Positions 17,672 through 24,680 of a stretch of DNA of 64,000 bases are shown one piece after another. The notes beneath the pieces are model-generated. The model saw only the letters and a list, made by a program, of their open reading frames with translations, made no database searches and was not told where the DNA came from. Position numbers and translations under genes: made by a program. Location of the stretch: IMG/VR virus record IMGVR_UViG_3300031857_000101, positions 1-64,000 of that record; one strand, given 5' to 3'. This DNA is from a virus. Within the stretch, counting starts at the first letter, position 1, and every line of letters begins with the position of its first letter.

Positions 17672-17684
17672 AATAATATATATG
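17672..17684 (+). promoter_or_regulatory. Late-type, nearly leaderless promoter for NFACT-R gene
   Basis: AATAATATATATG lies just after the capsid terminator and only two bases before the ATG at 17687, giving a compact terminator-promoter-start arrangement. Confidence 0.45.
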
Positions 17685-17686
17685 TA

Positions 17687-18070
17687 ATGAAATATTTGAA
17701 ATATTTTGAAAGTAAAAAGCCTAAATTCCCAGATATCAAAAAGATTGAAGTTGATGGTTTTTTTCTACAATATGGAAGAGATGCTAAATCAAATGACTAT
17801 TTAACTTTTAATGTTGCTGAGGATGAAGATATTTGGATGCACGTTAAAGGTGTTCCTGGTTCTCATGTTGTTATAAGAGTTAGAGAAAACTTACCTACAC
17901 CTGAAATATTAAAATATGCCGCTGAAATTGCTAAAAAGAATTCAAAAGCAGCTAAAGAACCTTCTGTCAAAGTGGTTTATTGTCAAAGAAAGTTTGTCAA
18001 AAAAGAACCTGGTATGAATGATGGTCAAGTTAAAGTTGATTATATAAATGCGGAAGAAATCACTATTTAA
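17687..18070 (+). CDS. Stand-alone NFACT-R (RqcH/NEMF RNA-binding) domain protein with capsid-targeting-like N-terminus
   Basis: The 127-residue protein is essentially one NFACT-R (DUF814) domain, the part of RqcH/NEMF/Tae2 that contacts tRNA on stalled 50S subunits in ribosome-associated quality control. Diagnostic stretches are 'DGFFLQYGRDAKSNDYLTF' (23-41), 'EDIWMHVKGVPGSHVVIR' (47-64), a helix with 'AAEIAKKNSKAAKE', and 'VYCQRKFVKKEPG...G.V'. The NFACT-N and coiled-coil parts of RqcH are missing. The first nine residues, MKYLKYFES, precede the domain and match the shared capsid-targeting-like peptide. The start at 17687 was chosen because an earlier Met falls in a terminator. It could interfere with, or assist, rescue of stalled ribosomes early in infection. 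Domain call firm, role inferred. Confidence 0.82.
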   Translation: MKYLKYFESKKPKFPDIKKIEVDGFFLQYGRDAKSNDYLTFNVAEDEDIWMHVKGVPGSHVVIRVRENLPTPEILKYAAEIAKKNSKAAKEPSVKVVYCQRKFVKKEPGMNDGQVKVDYINAEEITI

Positions 18071-18072
18071 AT

Positions 18073-18083
18073 TTAATATATAC
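18073..18083 (+). promoter_or_regulatory. Late-type, nearly leaderless promoter for zinc peptidase gene
   Basis: TTAATATATAC ends four bases before the ATG at 18088, directly after the stop of the NFACT-R gene. Confidence 0.5.
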
Positions 18084-18087
18084 TGAT

Positions 18088-19629
18088 ATGAATTTATTTA
18101 AATTTAATCAAATATTTGAGGCTGGAACACAGTCTATAACTGATCCAAATAGAAATATACCAACTGGTGCATATAAATCTAAAGAAGATGTTTTCAAAAA
18201 AGAAGCACCAAAAGACGTAGATAGGAGTGCTAGAATTAAAATTTCTAGTGAATTAGAAAAAGTTCTTAAGAAAATGGAAGATAATGATAGTTATCTTGCA
18301 TTTGAAATGCTTTGGTTGGGTGAGCCTGGATCTAAGTATCAAAATGGTTTAGGAATTACAGATGTTACAATTTCAAATAAGGCTTATTGTTTTGAGGTAA
18401 CTATTGGTGGTAAAAAATTTGATATGAAGATTGGTAAGTTCTTTAGATATTATTGGCCTGGTCTTCTTACTGAAGATGAAATAAAGTCTTTTATTTATCA
18501 ATACAATGATATGGTTTCTGATAATATCGGAGATGAATCTACGACTTCCGCTCAAAGAATACAAGTGCCTTCTTTTACTTATAATCCAAAGGATGTTAAG
18601 GCAACTTTTCTGTCTTTGACTACTAAAACTTATCCTCATTTTGATGATTGTAGACATGAAAAAGAAGTATTACAGTTTTTACCAAAAGACTTAAAAAGAG
18701 ACGAAGTTGGTAATTATTATAAAATAATAGGAAGTGATAAACCAACAATAATGTTTACTTGTCACTTAGATACCGCCGATAGAGAGCAAAAAACTACTAA
18801 ACTTTTTCAAGCAAATGGTAGAGTATCGGAAGAGGGATATTCTTTTAGACTAATTAAAACTGGATCTGGTGATGAGCATATCTACACTGATGGATCTTCA
18901 ATTTTAGGAGCCGATGATAAAGCAGGAACTGCTGTTATGTTATATATGATGACTAACAATGTGCCGGGAATTTACTATTTCTTTATTGGTGAGGAAAGAG
19001 GTGGAATTGGTTCAAATGCACTCTCTTCAATATATGATAGATGTGAATATCTTACTGATGTTAAAGCTTGTGTATCATTTGATAGAAGAAGAACTACATC
19101 TGTGATTACTCATCAGTTGGGAAGACAATGTTGTTCAAATGAGTTTGGACAAGCACTTTGTGACGAATATAACAAAAGCGGTTTAAATCTTTCATTAGAT
19201 ACAACTGGTGTTTATACTGATTCGGCTTCTCTAATGGAGGATATTGCTGAATGTACTAATATATCTGTTGGTTATTATAACGAACACAGAGGAACAGAAA
19301 TGCAAAATATGACTTACCTCATTAAGTTAGCAGAGGCTTCTGTTAAAGTTGATTGGAATAAACTTCCGATTAAAAGAAAGGTTGGTTATAATGAAGAATT
19401 ATTTGCAAAACATAAGAATCTTATAAACGAGATTAAAAAGAATGTATTTGGGATTGATGTAAAGGTCATTGGTAAAGATGATAGAATATTTGTTAGTTTA
19501 GATTTAGAAGAGACTGATATGGGTGAAATTTATGATTCACTTATAAGAATACAGACAATACTTAACAAGTACAAAATAGAGGATTTAGGAATCTTTGATG
19601 AAACATATTTTAAAATAGAGCTAAAGTAA
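18088..19629 (+). CDS. M20/M28/M42-type di-zinc peptidase
   Basis: A 513-residue protein. Residues 1-165 are an unassigned N-terminal region beginning MNLFKFNQIFEAGTQ, a looser match to the capsid-targeting-like peptide. Residues 175-430 are a co-catalytic zinc aminopeptidase domain. Expected ligands are visible: 'TCHLDT' (H226, D228), 'LGADDKAG' (bridging D276), 'GEERGGIGS' (general base E302, ligand E303), 'SFDRRR' (D332) and a late His in 'YYNEHRGTE'. The order matches M20/M28/M42 peptidases. It could trim peptides or N-termini in the infected cell; substrates are unknown. It is followed within two bases by the acidic protein gene. Confidence 0.8.
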   Translation: MNLFKFNQIFEAGTQSITDPNRNIPTGAYKSKEDVFKKEAPKDVDRSARIKISSELEKVLKKMEDNDSYLAFEMLWLGEPGSKYQNGLGITDVTISNKAYCFEVTIGGKKFDMKIGKFFRYYWPGLLTEDEIKSFIYQYNDMVSDNIGDESTTSAQRIQVPSFTYNPKDVKATFLSLTTKTYPHFDDCRHEKEVLQFLPKDLKRDEVGNYYKIIGSDKPTIMFTCHLDTADREQKTTKLFQANGRVSEEGYSFRLIKTGSGDEHIYTDGSSILGADDKAGTAVMLYMMTNNVPGIYYFFIGEERGGIGSNALSSIYDRCEYLTDVKACVSFDRRRTTSVITHQLGRQCCSNEFGQALCDEYNKSGLNLSLDTTGVYTDSASLMEDIAECTNISVGYYNEHRGTEMQNMTYLIKLAEASVKVDWNKLPIKRKVGYNEELFAKHKNLINEIKKNVFGIDVKVIGKDDRIFVSLDLEETDMGEIYDSLIRIQTILNKYKIEDLGIFDETYFKIELK

Positions 19630-19630
19630 T

Positions 19631-20200
19631 ATGAAAATAAAAACATTTATAAAATATTTAGAAAATATCAGAGAAGACGAATTTAGTCATCTTAATAACG
19701 AACTTTCTGCTAATAAGAAAAATGAAGCTCGTTGGCCAGAAGATGATTATGGATATGATGATGATTCTACTAAAGATTATGGAGATTATGATGATTGGTA
19801 TGACGATGAAAGTACGCGTGATAACTCGAGAAAATCATCAAATCCTAAATTCGATGATGAAGATGATGACTATGGATATGAATCAGATGATGATGATGAT
19901 GATGATGACGTGCAACATTTAACTTATTTGCTTCGTCAAATGTTTAGAAACTCGGGTGTTGATAATGTTCAGATTACGGCAAAAAGAAATGAGGATATTG
20001 TCATTGAAGTTAATATGGCAAAAAAAGAGACACTTAGAAGTATTATTAAAGTTTTTGAAGTAGCTAACAAACTTAAAAGAGATATATTAGCTCAATATGA
20101 TGCTGAATTTGACATTTGGCAATCGAAATCCGGTGGTGGAATACTTTCGTTTGGTTTTACATTAGATGAAGGTTTAGAAGATGATAATATGCCATTTTAA
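19631..20200 (+). CDS. Asp-rich protein with capsid-targeting-like N-terminus
   Basis: A 189-residue protein. It starts MKIKTFIKYLENIREDE, like the shared packaging-type peptide. Residues 35-95 are an extreme Asp/Tyr/Ser-rich acidic stretch, including a run of eight aspartates. The last ~90 residues form a compact alpha/beta domain ('NVQITAKRNEDIVIEVNMAKKETLRSIIKVFEVANKL' region, then 'GGGILSFGFTLDEGLE'). The acidic run could mimic DNA or balance DNA charge in the head. That is speculative. It begins one base after the peptidase stop. Confidence 0.6.
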   Translation: MKIKTFIKYLENIREDEFSHLNNELSANKKNEARWPEDDYGYDDDSTKDYGDYDDWYDDESTRDNSRKSSNPKFDDEDDDYGYESDDDDDDDDVQHLTYLLRQMFRNSGVDNVQITAKRNEDIVIEVNMAKKETLRSIIKVFEVANKLKRDILAQYDAEFDIWQSKSGGGILSFGFTLDEGLEDDNMPF

Positions 20201-20232
20201 TTAAACTTTTTCTTATTTTCAAATATTATATA

Positions 20233-20240
20233 TACATTTG
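20233..20240 (+). promoter_or_regulatory. Bacteroidota-type -7 promoter box before tmRNA
   Basis: TACATTTG fits the TAnnTTTG box used by the primary sigma factor of Bacteroidota and ends 21 bases before the tmRNA 5' end. A TATATA run overlaps it, so a phage late promoter cannot be excluded. No convincing -33 TTTG is present at the standard spacing. Confidence 0.4.
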
Positions 20241-20261
20241 TAAAATAATTACAATGACTAT

Positions 20262-20635
20262 GGGGATGTCATAGAATAGATTCATAGAGTAGTGGTAGTT
20301 ATGCAGGTGTCGGGTGGTTAAATGACCGACTAATAAATTAGGTAACAAAAGTCGTAAATGGCAAAACAAATGAAGTAGCATCCCGTGAAGATTTAGTAGC
20401 GGCGTTACAAAACAACATGCTTAAGGCAGAAGAGCTAGCAGTAGTTTAAGCTTTTAAGCTAATCGCAAAAATTCTCCAGCTGAATCACACAGTTTAAAAT
20501 GTGAAACCAGAATTGTTAGAGTGATGGGTTAGTTCAACTAAATATTTTGTGAGTTTAGAAAAATTTCACTAAGCCTGTAAATGAATAATTATTGTTAGCT
20601 AGGGAAGACACCGGAGGCAGAGCCGGTCATCTCCA
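20262..20635 (+). ncRNA. ssrA: Transfer-messenger RNA (tmRNA) with unusually long tag
   Basis: The ends pair as a seven-base acceptor stem: GGGGATG (20262-20268) with CATCTCC (20628-20634). The only wobble is G3-U70, the alanyl-tRNA synthetase identity pair, and discriminator A is at 20635. CCA is not encoded (CTA follows). The segment around 'TATGCAGGTGTCGG' and the resume region 'GGC AAA ACA AAT' align with Bacteroidota tmRNAs (tag GETNYALAA). The tag reading frame 20360-20449 encodes 29 residues, beginning GKTNEVAS and ending EELAVV before TAA. 'CTAAGCCTGTAA' (20569-20580) matches the conserved CTAAGCATGTA near tmRNA 3' ends. The T arm is ACCGG/CCGGT (20610-20627) with an eight-base loop lacking TTCGA. 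A terminator follows. The tag is about three times the usual length and lacks the LAA end. Confidence 0.9.
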
Positions 20636-20643
20636 CTAAAATT

Positions 20644-20668
20644 AAGTCCGCCTAAGGTGGACTTTTTT
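20644..20668 (+). terminator. Terminator after tmRNA
   Basis: AAGTCCGCC, loop TAA, GGTGGACTTTTTT: a nine-base stem with one wobble pair and a T tract, starting eight bases after the tmRNA 3' end. Confidence 0.85.
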
Positions 20669-20689
20669 AATTTATAACATATAAGAATT

Positions 20690-21208
20690 ATGAGTTATAT
20701 CAATTCTTTTAGAGGTCGTTATTATTTCCTTTCAAACTTTTATCCCTGTAAAATTGAACATAAAGGAATTACATATCCTTCTGTAGAACACTATTATGTT
20801 GCTCTAAAAGTTACTCAAATGCAATTCATTGATGGTGTTTATTATACTGCTCCTGATTTTAGAGAGTTAATTGCTAGAATACCAGATGCTGGTGATGTAA
20901 AAAAATTAGGAAGTCGAGTAAAAGTTAGACAAGATTGGGAAGAAAAAAAATTAGACTTTATGAATTGGGGAATTCGTGAAAAATTCAAAGATCCTAAATT
21001 ATGCGAGATGTTATTGGATACTGGTAAATTAGAACTTATAGAGGGTAACTTTTGGCACGATGTCTTTTGGGGTCAGTGTTCTTGTCCAAAATGTAATAGT
21101 ATTGGTGAAAATCATTTAGGTAAAATTTTAATGAAGATTAGAGAAGAATTAAGACAACAAAATGAAAGACCTTCACTAGAAGAACAAATTAAAAATCAAA
21201 ATAAATAA
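20690..21208 (+). CDS. NADAR family protein (YbiA-like)
   Basis: A 172-residue protein of the NADAR family. The N-terminal signature is clear: 'INSFRGRYYFLSNFYPCKI', 'YPSVEHYYVALKV', then 'WEEKKLDFMNWGIREKF' and 'LLDTGKLELIEGNFWHDVFWGQC'. Known members act on ADP-ribosylated compounds: YbiA-type proteins are N-glycosidases of riboflavin intermediates, and other NADAR proteins remove ADP-ribose from DNA guanines. In a phage the attractive role is reversing ADP-ribosylation or NAD-based host defence. The start is 22 bases after the tmRNA terminator. The adenine methylase gene begins one base after its stop. Confidence 0.85.
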   Translation: MSYINSFRGRYYFLSNFYPCKIEHKGITYPSVEHYYVALKVTQMQFIDGVYYTAPDFRELIARIPDAGDVKKLGSRVKVRQDWEEKKLDFMNWGIREKFKDPKLCEMLLDTGKLELIEGNFWHDVFWGQCSCPKCNSIGENHLGKILMKIREELRQQNERPSLEEQIKNQNK

Positions 21209-21209
21209 A

Positions 21210-22151
21210 ATGGCGGTAATAAGTTATTTCGGAGGTAAGAGTTCCTCAGCATTTCAAGAATTAATCAATACAAAAATCCCAAAAACTGGAATTAAAACGT
21301 ATTTAGAACCTTTTTCTGGTTCAATGGGAACGTATATGGATGACGATCAACTTAAATTCGATGTAGTTGTCTATAATGATAAAAATCGTCATCAGGTGAA
21401 CTTATACAAGTGTTCATCACAACCTGAGGAGTTCCTACCTTATTTAGAGAATTTAAAAAATACTCTTCTTTTCACAGAAGAAACAGATCCATTAAAGAAA
21501 TGGGATTTCTATAAAAAGATTTATAAAGAATATCAAAAAAATGATTTCTTAGATGATATGAATTTTGAAATTGGTGATTTTGAGAAAGCCGCTATTTATG
21601 CTTTTCTTATCACTTCTGCTCATAACTCTGTTTATCCTCGAGGTGCTGGTTTCAATGGTTATAAAAAAGATAAAGACCGTTTGAAATTAGAAGTTCTTAT
21701 TGATAAATTGAAAAAAAATAAATATACTCCTAAATTACAATCAATTACTGATTTCTTAAATATTGATTTTGAAGAACTTATTACAAAATATGATTCAGAA
21801 GATACTTATCTTTATTTGGATCCACCATACTTCAGACCAGATGAAAATGGTGAAGATGACGCTAAAAGATTGTTTTGGTATGGTGCTGACAAAGAAGGAA
21901 TGTTTGGACCAGCTTCTCATAGAAGACTATTGGAGTTAATCAAAAAGACTAAGTGTCGTTGGTCACTTTCTTATTATTATTTTCCTCTTTTAGAAGAGTT
22001 ATTACCTAAAGATAAATACGTTTGGACAGAGAAAGAAGTATTTAGAAGTTCGGCTCAAGGTGGAAACAACTCTGATTTAAAATCCGAACAAGCTAAAGGT
22101 ATTGAGTTGTTAATTATGAATTACGATCCCAAAACCGGTATTAAACTATAA
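21210..22151 (+). CDS. dam: DNA N6-adenine methyltransferase (Dam/D12 class)
   Basis: A 313-residue D12-class adenine methyltransferase. The SAM-binding start is 'ISYFGGKSSS', then 'YLEPFSGSMGTYM' (FxGSG-like), 'VYNDKNRHQVNLY', and the catalytic 'YLYLDPPYF' (DPPY). It transfers methyl from SAM to adenine N6 in DNA. Likely uses are protection from restriction enzymes or regulation of packaging and replication. The target site cannot be read from the sequence. It sits between the NADAR gene (one-base gap) and a small unknown gene (ATG shares a base with its stop), forming an operon with a counter-defence flavour. Confidence 0.85.
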   Translation: MAVISYFGGKSSSAFQELINTKIPKTGIKTYLEPFSGSMGTYMDDDQLKFDVVVYNDKNRHQVNLYKCSSQPEEFLPYLENLKNTLLFTEETDPLKKWDFYKKIYKEYQKNDFLDDMNFEIGDFEKAAIYAFLITSAHNSVYPRGAGFNGYKKDKDRLKLEVLIDKLKKNKYTPKLQSITDFLNIDFEELITKYDSEDTYLYLDPPYFRPDENGEDDAKRLFWYGADKEGMFGPASHRRLLELIKKTKCRWSLSYYYFPLLEELLPKDKYVWTEKEVFRSSAQGGNNSDLKSEQAKGIELLIMNYDPKTGIKL

Positions 22152-22381
22152 TGACTGTTAAACTTCAACCTAATATATTTAATGTGAATAGTTCAACTGG
22201 TGATTCTGTTCTTAGAATAGAACCAGATGGTTATTGTGTTATAAAAAAATTAGCTCTACTTGATGATGTCACTGGTAACAAATGGGAAATTAGAATATCA
22301 AACGGTGAGATAATAGTAGAACCAATTGAAATAGAAGATAAAAGAGAGAATAAACTTAGTAAAATATTAAAAAATGTTTGA
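22151..22381 (+). CDS. Small hypothetical protein
   Basis: A 76-residue protein of mostly beta strands, ending in a charged helix. It is translationally coupled to the adenine methylase (the stop's last A starts its ATG) and overlaps the next gene by eight bases. I recognise no family; the tight coupling suggests a function with the methylase or NADAR protein. Confidence 0.5.
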   Translation: MTVKLQPNIFNVNSSTGDSVLRIEPDGYCVIKKLALLDDVTGNKWEIRISNGEIIVEPIEIEDKRENKLSKILKNV

Positions 22382-22706
22382 TCATTTAGATAGAATTGAA
22401 AAATTAGGATTTACTATAAACTTAAATTGGAATAAATCAATTGATATTATCTATGACACTGAACAGCCATTAGATGTTAGAATTTTATTTTGTGCTTATG
22501 ATTCAGTTTCGGAACCTTCTTATGAAGATATAGTTGAGACTGCATGTGATTTCTTTTATATGTGGTATAATAAAAATTTAGAAACACTTAAAGATTATGA
22601 GATTGACTCAACAGATTCAAATTTTGATAAATTACTTGATACTGGTTTAGGTGATATAACAAAACAAGTTTATAGAGACTTTAATATTGACAATCTATTA
22701 GATTAG
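22374..22706 (+). CDS. Hypothetical protein
   Basis: A 110-residue acidic protein: two strands ('FTINLNWNKSIDIIYDTEQPLDVRI' region) followed by helices with 'YEDIVETACDFFYMWYNKNL'. It overlaps the preceding small gene by eight bases and converges with the gene at 22703 (four-base overlap). No family was recognised and no membrane segment is present. Confidence 0.5.
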   Translation: MFDHLDRIEKLGFTINLNWNKSIDIIYDTEQPLDVRILFCAYDSVSEPSYEDIVETACDFFYMWYNKNLETLKDYEIDSTDSNFDKLLDTGLGDITKQVYRDFNIDNLLD

Positions 22707-23416
22707 CCTTTTCCATATTTTTGAGCACTTGCTCTAATCCTTTTGATGTGTCCTTCTAAAACTTTAAATTTTGTTGTAAAATCCTTATCAAAGTTATATA
22801 GATCATCAATAGCTAGTTGTGACATTTCAGAGTCTCTTTCTACAGAAGTTTCTGCTTTCTTTTTCCAAATTTGAATAAGTTTTTTAGGGTCATATTTATT
22901 CTTTGGATGTTGAGAATAAAGAAATTCGGGTAGTAATGTAAAATGAATTCTGTGTGCTTGAGCAATTTGAATAGCATTATATTCCATTAAACAATACTCT
23001 AGTTTCAATCTTTTTAACTCATTATACATTGGCTCAAATTTAACTTTTATAAAGTGTCTGCCTTTTAGTCTTTCACACTTTTCAAAATCAGCTTCTGTAA
23101 GATACTTATCAAAAATAGCCACTCTTACCTCTAAAGGTAGAAAATTAAAATTTACACATAGTAAAATAATTTTATTACTATAAACTTTTACATCAACTAC
23201 AAAAACAGGAGACCATTTGACCCAGTTAGAGTCATCTTTATAGTGAAAAAAATAAAATTGACCTTTTATAATATTTGTGACAGGAGTTGATTTGACATAA
23301 TCATCTGACTTTAAATATCTTTGATAGAAGTCGAGAGAATTTTGCTTAAAAAAACTTGGAACGTCATTGCTTTTTACAAACTTATTTAGTTTTAGTCTTT
23401 CATATAGTTCTCCCAT
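22703..23416 (-). CDS. Hypothetical protein, possibly DNA end-protector (gp2-like)
   Basis: A 237-residue protein. The central 'GQFYFFHYKDDSNWVKWSPVFVVDVK...ILLCVNFNFLPLEVRVAIFDKYL' has the feel of a phage protein family I associate with T4 gp2-type DNA end protectors. The similarity is by eye and weak. The C-terminus is basic and helical ('HIKRIRASAQKYGKG'), suitable for DNA contact. It is divergent from the gp4-like head-completion gene at 23465; in T4, genes 2 and 4 are also close. The shared 48-base gap carries TTTTATATATAA motifs. Confidence 0.45.
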   Translation of the reverse strand: MGELYERLKLNKFVKSNDVPSFFKQNSLDFYQRYLKSDDYVKSTPVTNIIKGQFYFFHYKDDSNWVKWSPVFVVDVKVYSNKIILLCVNFNFLPLEVRVAIFDKYLTEADFEKCERLKGRHFIKVKFEPMYNELKRLKLEYCLMEYNAIQIAQAHRIHFTLLPEFLYSQHPKNKYDPKKLIQIWKKKAETSVERDSEMSQLAIDDLYNFDKDFTTKFKVLEGHIKRIRASAQKYGKG

Positions 23417-23464
23417 AGGGTTTAAAGTTTATTTTATATATAAAATAAATAGAATCCTTTATTT

Positions 23465-23992
23465 ATGTTAAATTCTAAACCAAGTAATAAGAACTATAAT
23501 CAGGGTAATTATATACCTAAGTTTAAAGATAAAGTCATAAAGTTAAATACTTATGGTGGTGTCTATTTTAGAAGTTCTTGGGAAAAGAAGATAATGACTT
23601 GGTTAGACCACAATACTAAAATTACAAAGTGGGGGGCTGAATGTATGAGAATACCTTATCAAATGACCCATTTTGAAAACGGAGATACAAAAATTAAAGA
23701 GCATTGTTACTATCCTGATTTTTACTATGAAATGAGACTGGAAGATGGATCTTTAAAACAAGTAGTGGTTGAAGTTAAGCCAATGAAAGAGTATAAAATG
23801 GTTCAAGACTTAAATGAAGGTCGGTTAGTTGTTCCTCAGTCTGGTGCAAAAAAGTTAAAAAACTTTGAATACGATTTAAAAATGGCTTATAAGAATAAGA
23901 ATAAGTGGGAAACTATGATATCATATTGTAATAAGAAGGGATATGAATTTATTATAATAACTGAAGATCACTTAAAAAAGTTTAATGTTTAA
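23465..23992 (+). CDS. 4: Head-completion protein, T4 gp4-like nuclease fold
   Basis: The 175-residue protein matches T4 gp4 in size (150) and sequence pattern: 'VYFRSSWEKKIMTWLDHNTKITKWGAE', 'RIPYQM', 'HCYYPDFYYEM' and 'QVVVEVKPMKE'. The Asp of 'YPDF' and the E-x-K of 'VEVKP' are the PD-(D/E)xK nuclease residues typical of this family. gp4 acts late in head maturation, before tail joining. The basic N-terminus (KPSNKNYNQGNY region) also resembles gp4 relatives. It converges with the small membrane protein gene at 23972 (21-base overlap). Confidence 0.78.
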   Translation: MLNSKPSNKNYNQGNYIPKFKDKVIKLNTYGGVYFRSSWEKKIMTWLDHNTKITKWGAECMRIPYQMTHFENGDTKIKEHCYYPDFYYEMRLEDGSLKQVVVEVKPMKEYKMVQDLNEGRLVVPQSGAKKLKNFEYDLKMAYKNKNKWETMISYCNKKGYEFIIITEDHLKKFNV

Positions 23993-24325
23993 AAAATAAG
24001 TTAAAACTATCAAAGTCATTAACACTATTGAGATTATAGGTGTTATTAAGTTAGATATTTTGTATAATTTAGTTGAAAAACGATATGACAAAAACTTTAC
24101 TATAGTCAGTGAGATAAGTATCAACACTGGGGTGTATAATTTCAAATAAATTCCAAAAATTATCCACATCCAGTATAAAATTTTAGTAATATAAAATAAA
24201 ATTAAAGTCTTATTACTTTTTGACAAATCTATTTGATGAAACCTAATATCAATTTTAGTAATATTGGAAAGATAAAAAAGATTCATCCAAATAAAGAGAG
24301 GAATAAGTGATAAGTAAGATATCAT
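23972..24325 (-). CDS. Small membrane protein with about four transmembrane segments
   Basis: The 117-residue protein is almost wholly hydrophobic: segments near residues 1-20 (YLSLIPLFIWMNLFYL), 40-60 (LILFYITKILYWMWIIFGIYL), 65-85 (PVLILISLTIVKFL) and 95-115 (ITPIISIVLMTLIVLTYFL). No family was recognised. It is coupled to the upstream gene at 24322 (four-base overlap). It could act in lysis, superinfection exclusion or membrane remodelling; the sequence does not decide. Confidence 0.5.
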   Translation of the reverse strand: MISYLSLIPLFIWMNLFYLSNITKIDIRFHQIDLSKSNKTLILFYITKILYWMWIIFGIYLKLYTPVLILISLTIVKFLSYRFSTKLYKISNLITPIISIVLMTLIVLTYFLNIKLF

Positions 24326-24612
24326 GCTTGTTTTATTTTTTTAAAACCAATTAGGTTATTGAATTCAACTTCTGTTATTCTTATATTTTTGTTTATTGAG
24401 AGTATATCCCATAATTCTTCTGATATTTTAACAAATGATTCTCTACCTACTATCCTTTCGTAAGTATCTGGTACTTCTTCTGTTCTGTTGTTATAAAAAT
24501 TTTCAACATATCTATTTCTATATTCTTTATCAATATGTAAAGTGCATCCATCGGGTGATATTGAGTTATCACTAAACGACTCTTCCCAAATTTGTATAAT
24601 AGCTAATCTCAT
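24322..24612 (-). CDS. Hypothetical protein
   Basis: The 96-residue protein begins 'MRLAIIQIWEESFSDNSISPDGCTLHID' and ends with a helix. No family was recognised, though it has the look of small phage proteins of unknown function common in this group. The minus-strand promoter region just upstream contains TACTTTTG (TAnnTTTG box) four bases before the ATG, suggesting host-type transcription and an almost leaderless mRNA. Confidence 0.5.
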   Translation of the reverse strand: MRLAIIQIWEESFSDNSISPDGCTLHIDKEYRNRYVENFYNNRTEEVPDTYERIVGRESFVKISEELWDILSINKNIRITEVEFNNLIGFKKIKQA

Positions 24613-24680
24613 ATTACAAAAGTATATTTATTTATCTAAACTTTGTTTTAAAATTTAATAAAATAAAAAAAAACACTTTT

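Noticed and set aside
17648-17686. Upstream start for the NFACT-R gene
   Set aside because: The Met at 17648 lies in the capsid terminator hairpin, and starting at 17687 restores the shared MKYLKYFES N-terminus.
20262-20635. A self-splicing intron or riboswitch in the 490-base gene-free stretch
   Set aside because: Acceptor-stem pairing, G3-U70, tag frame and conserved 3' motif identify a tmRNA instead.
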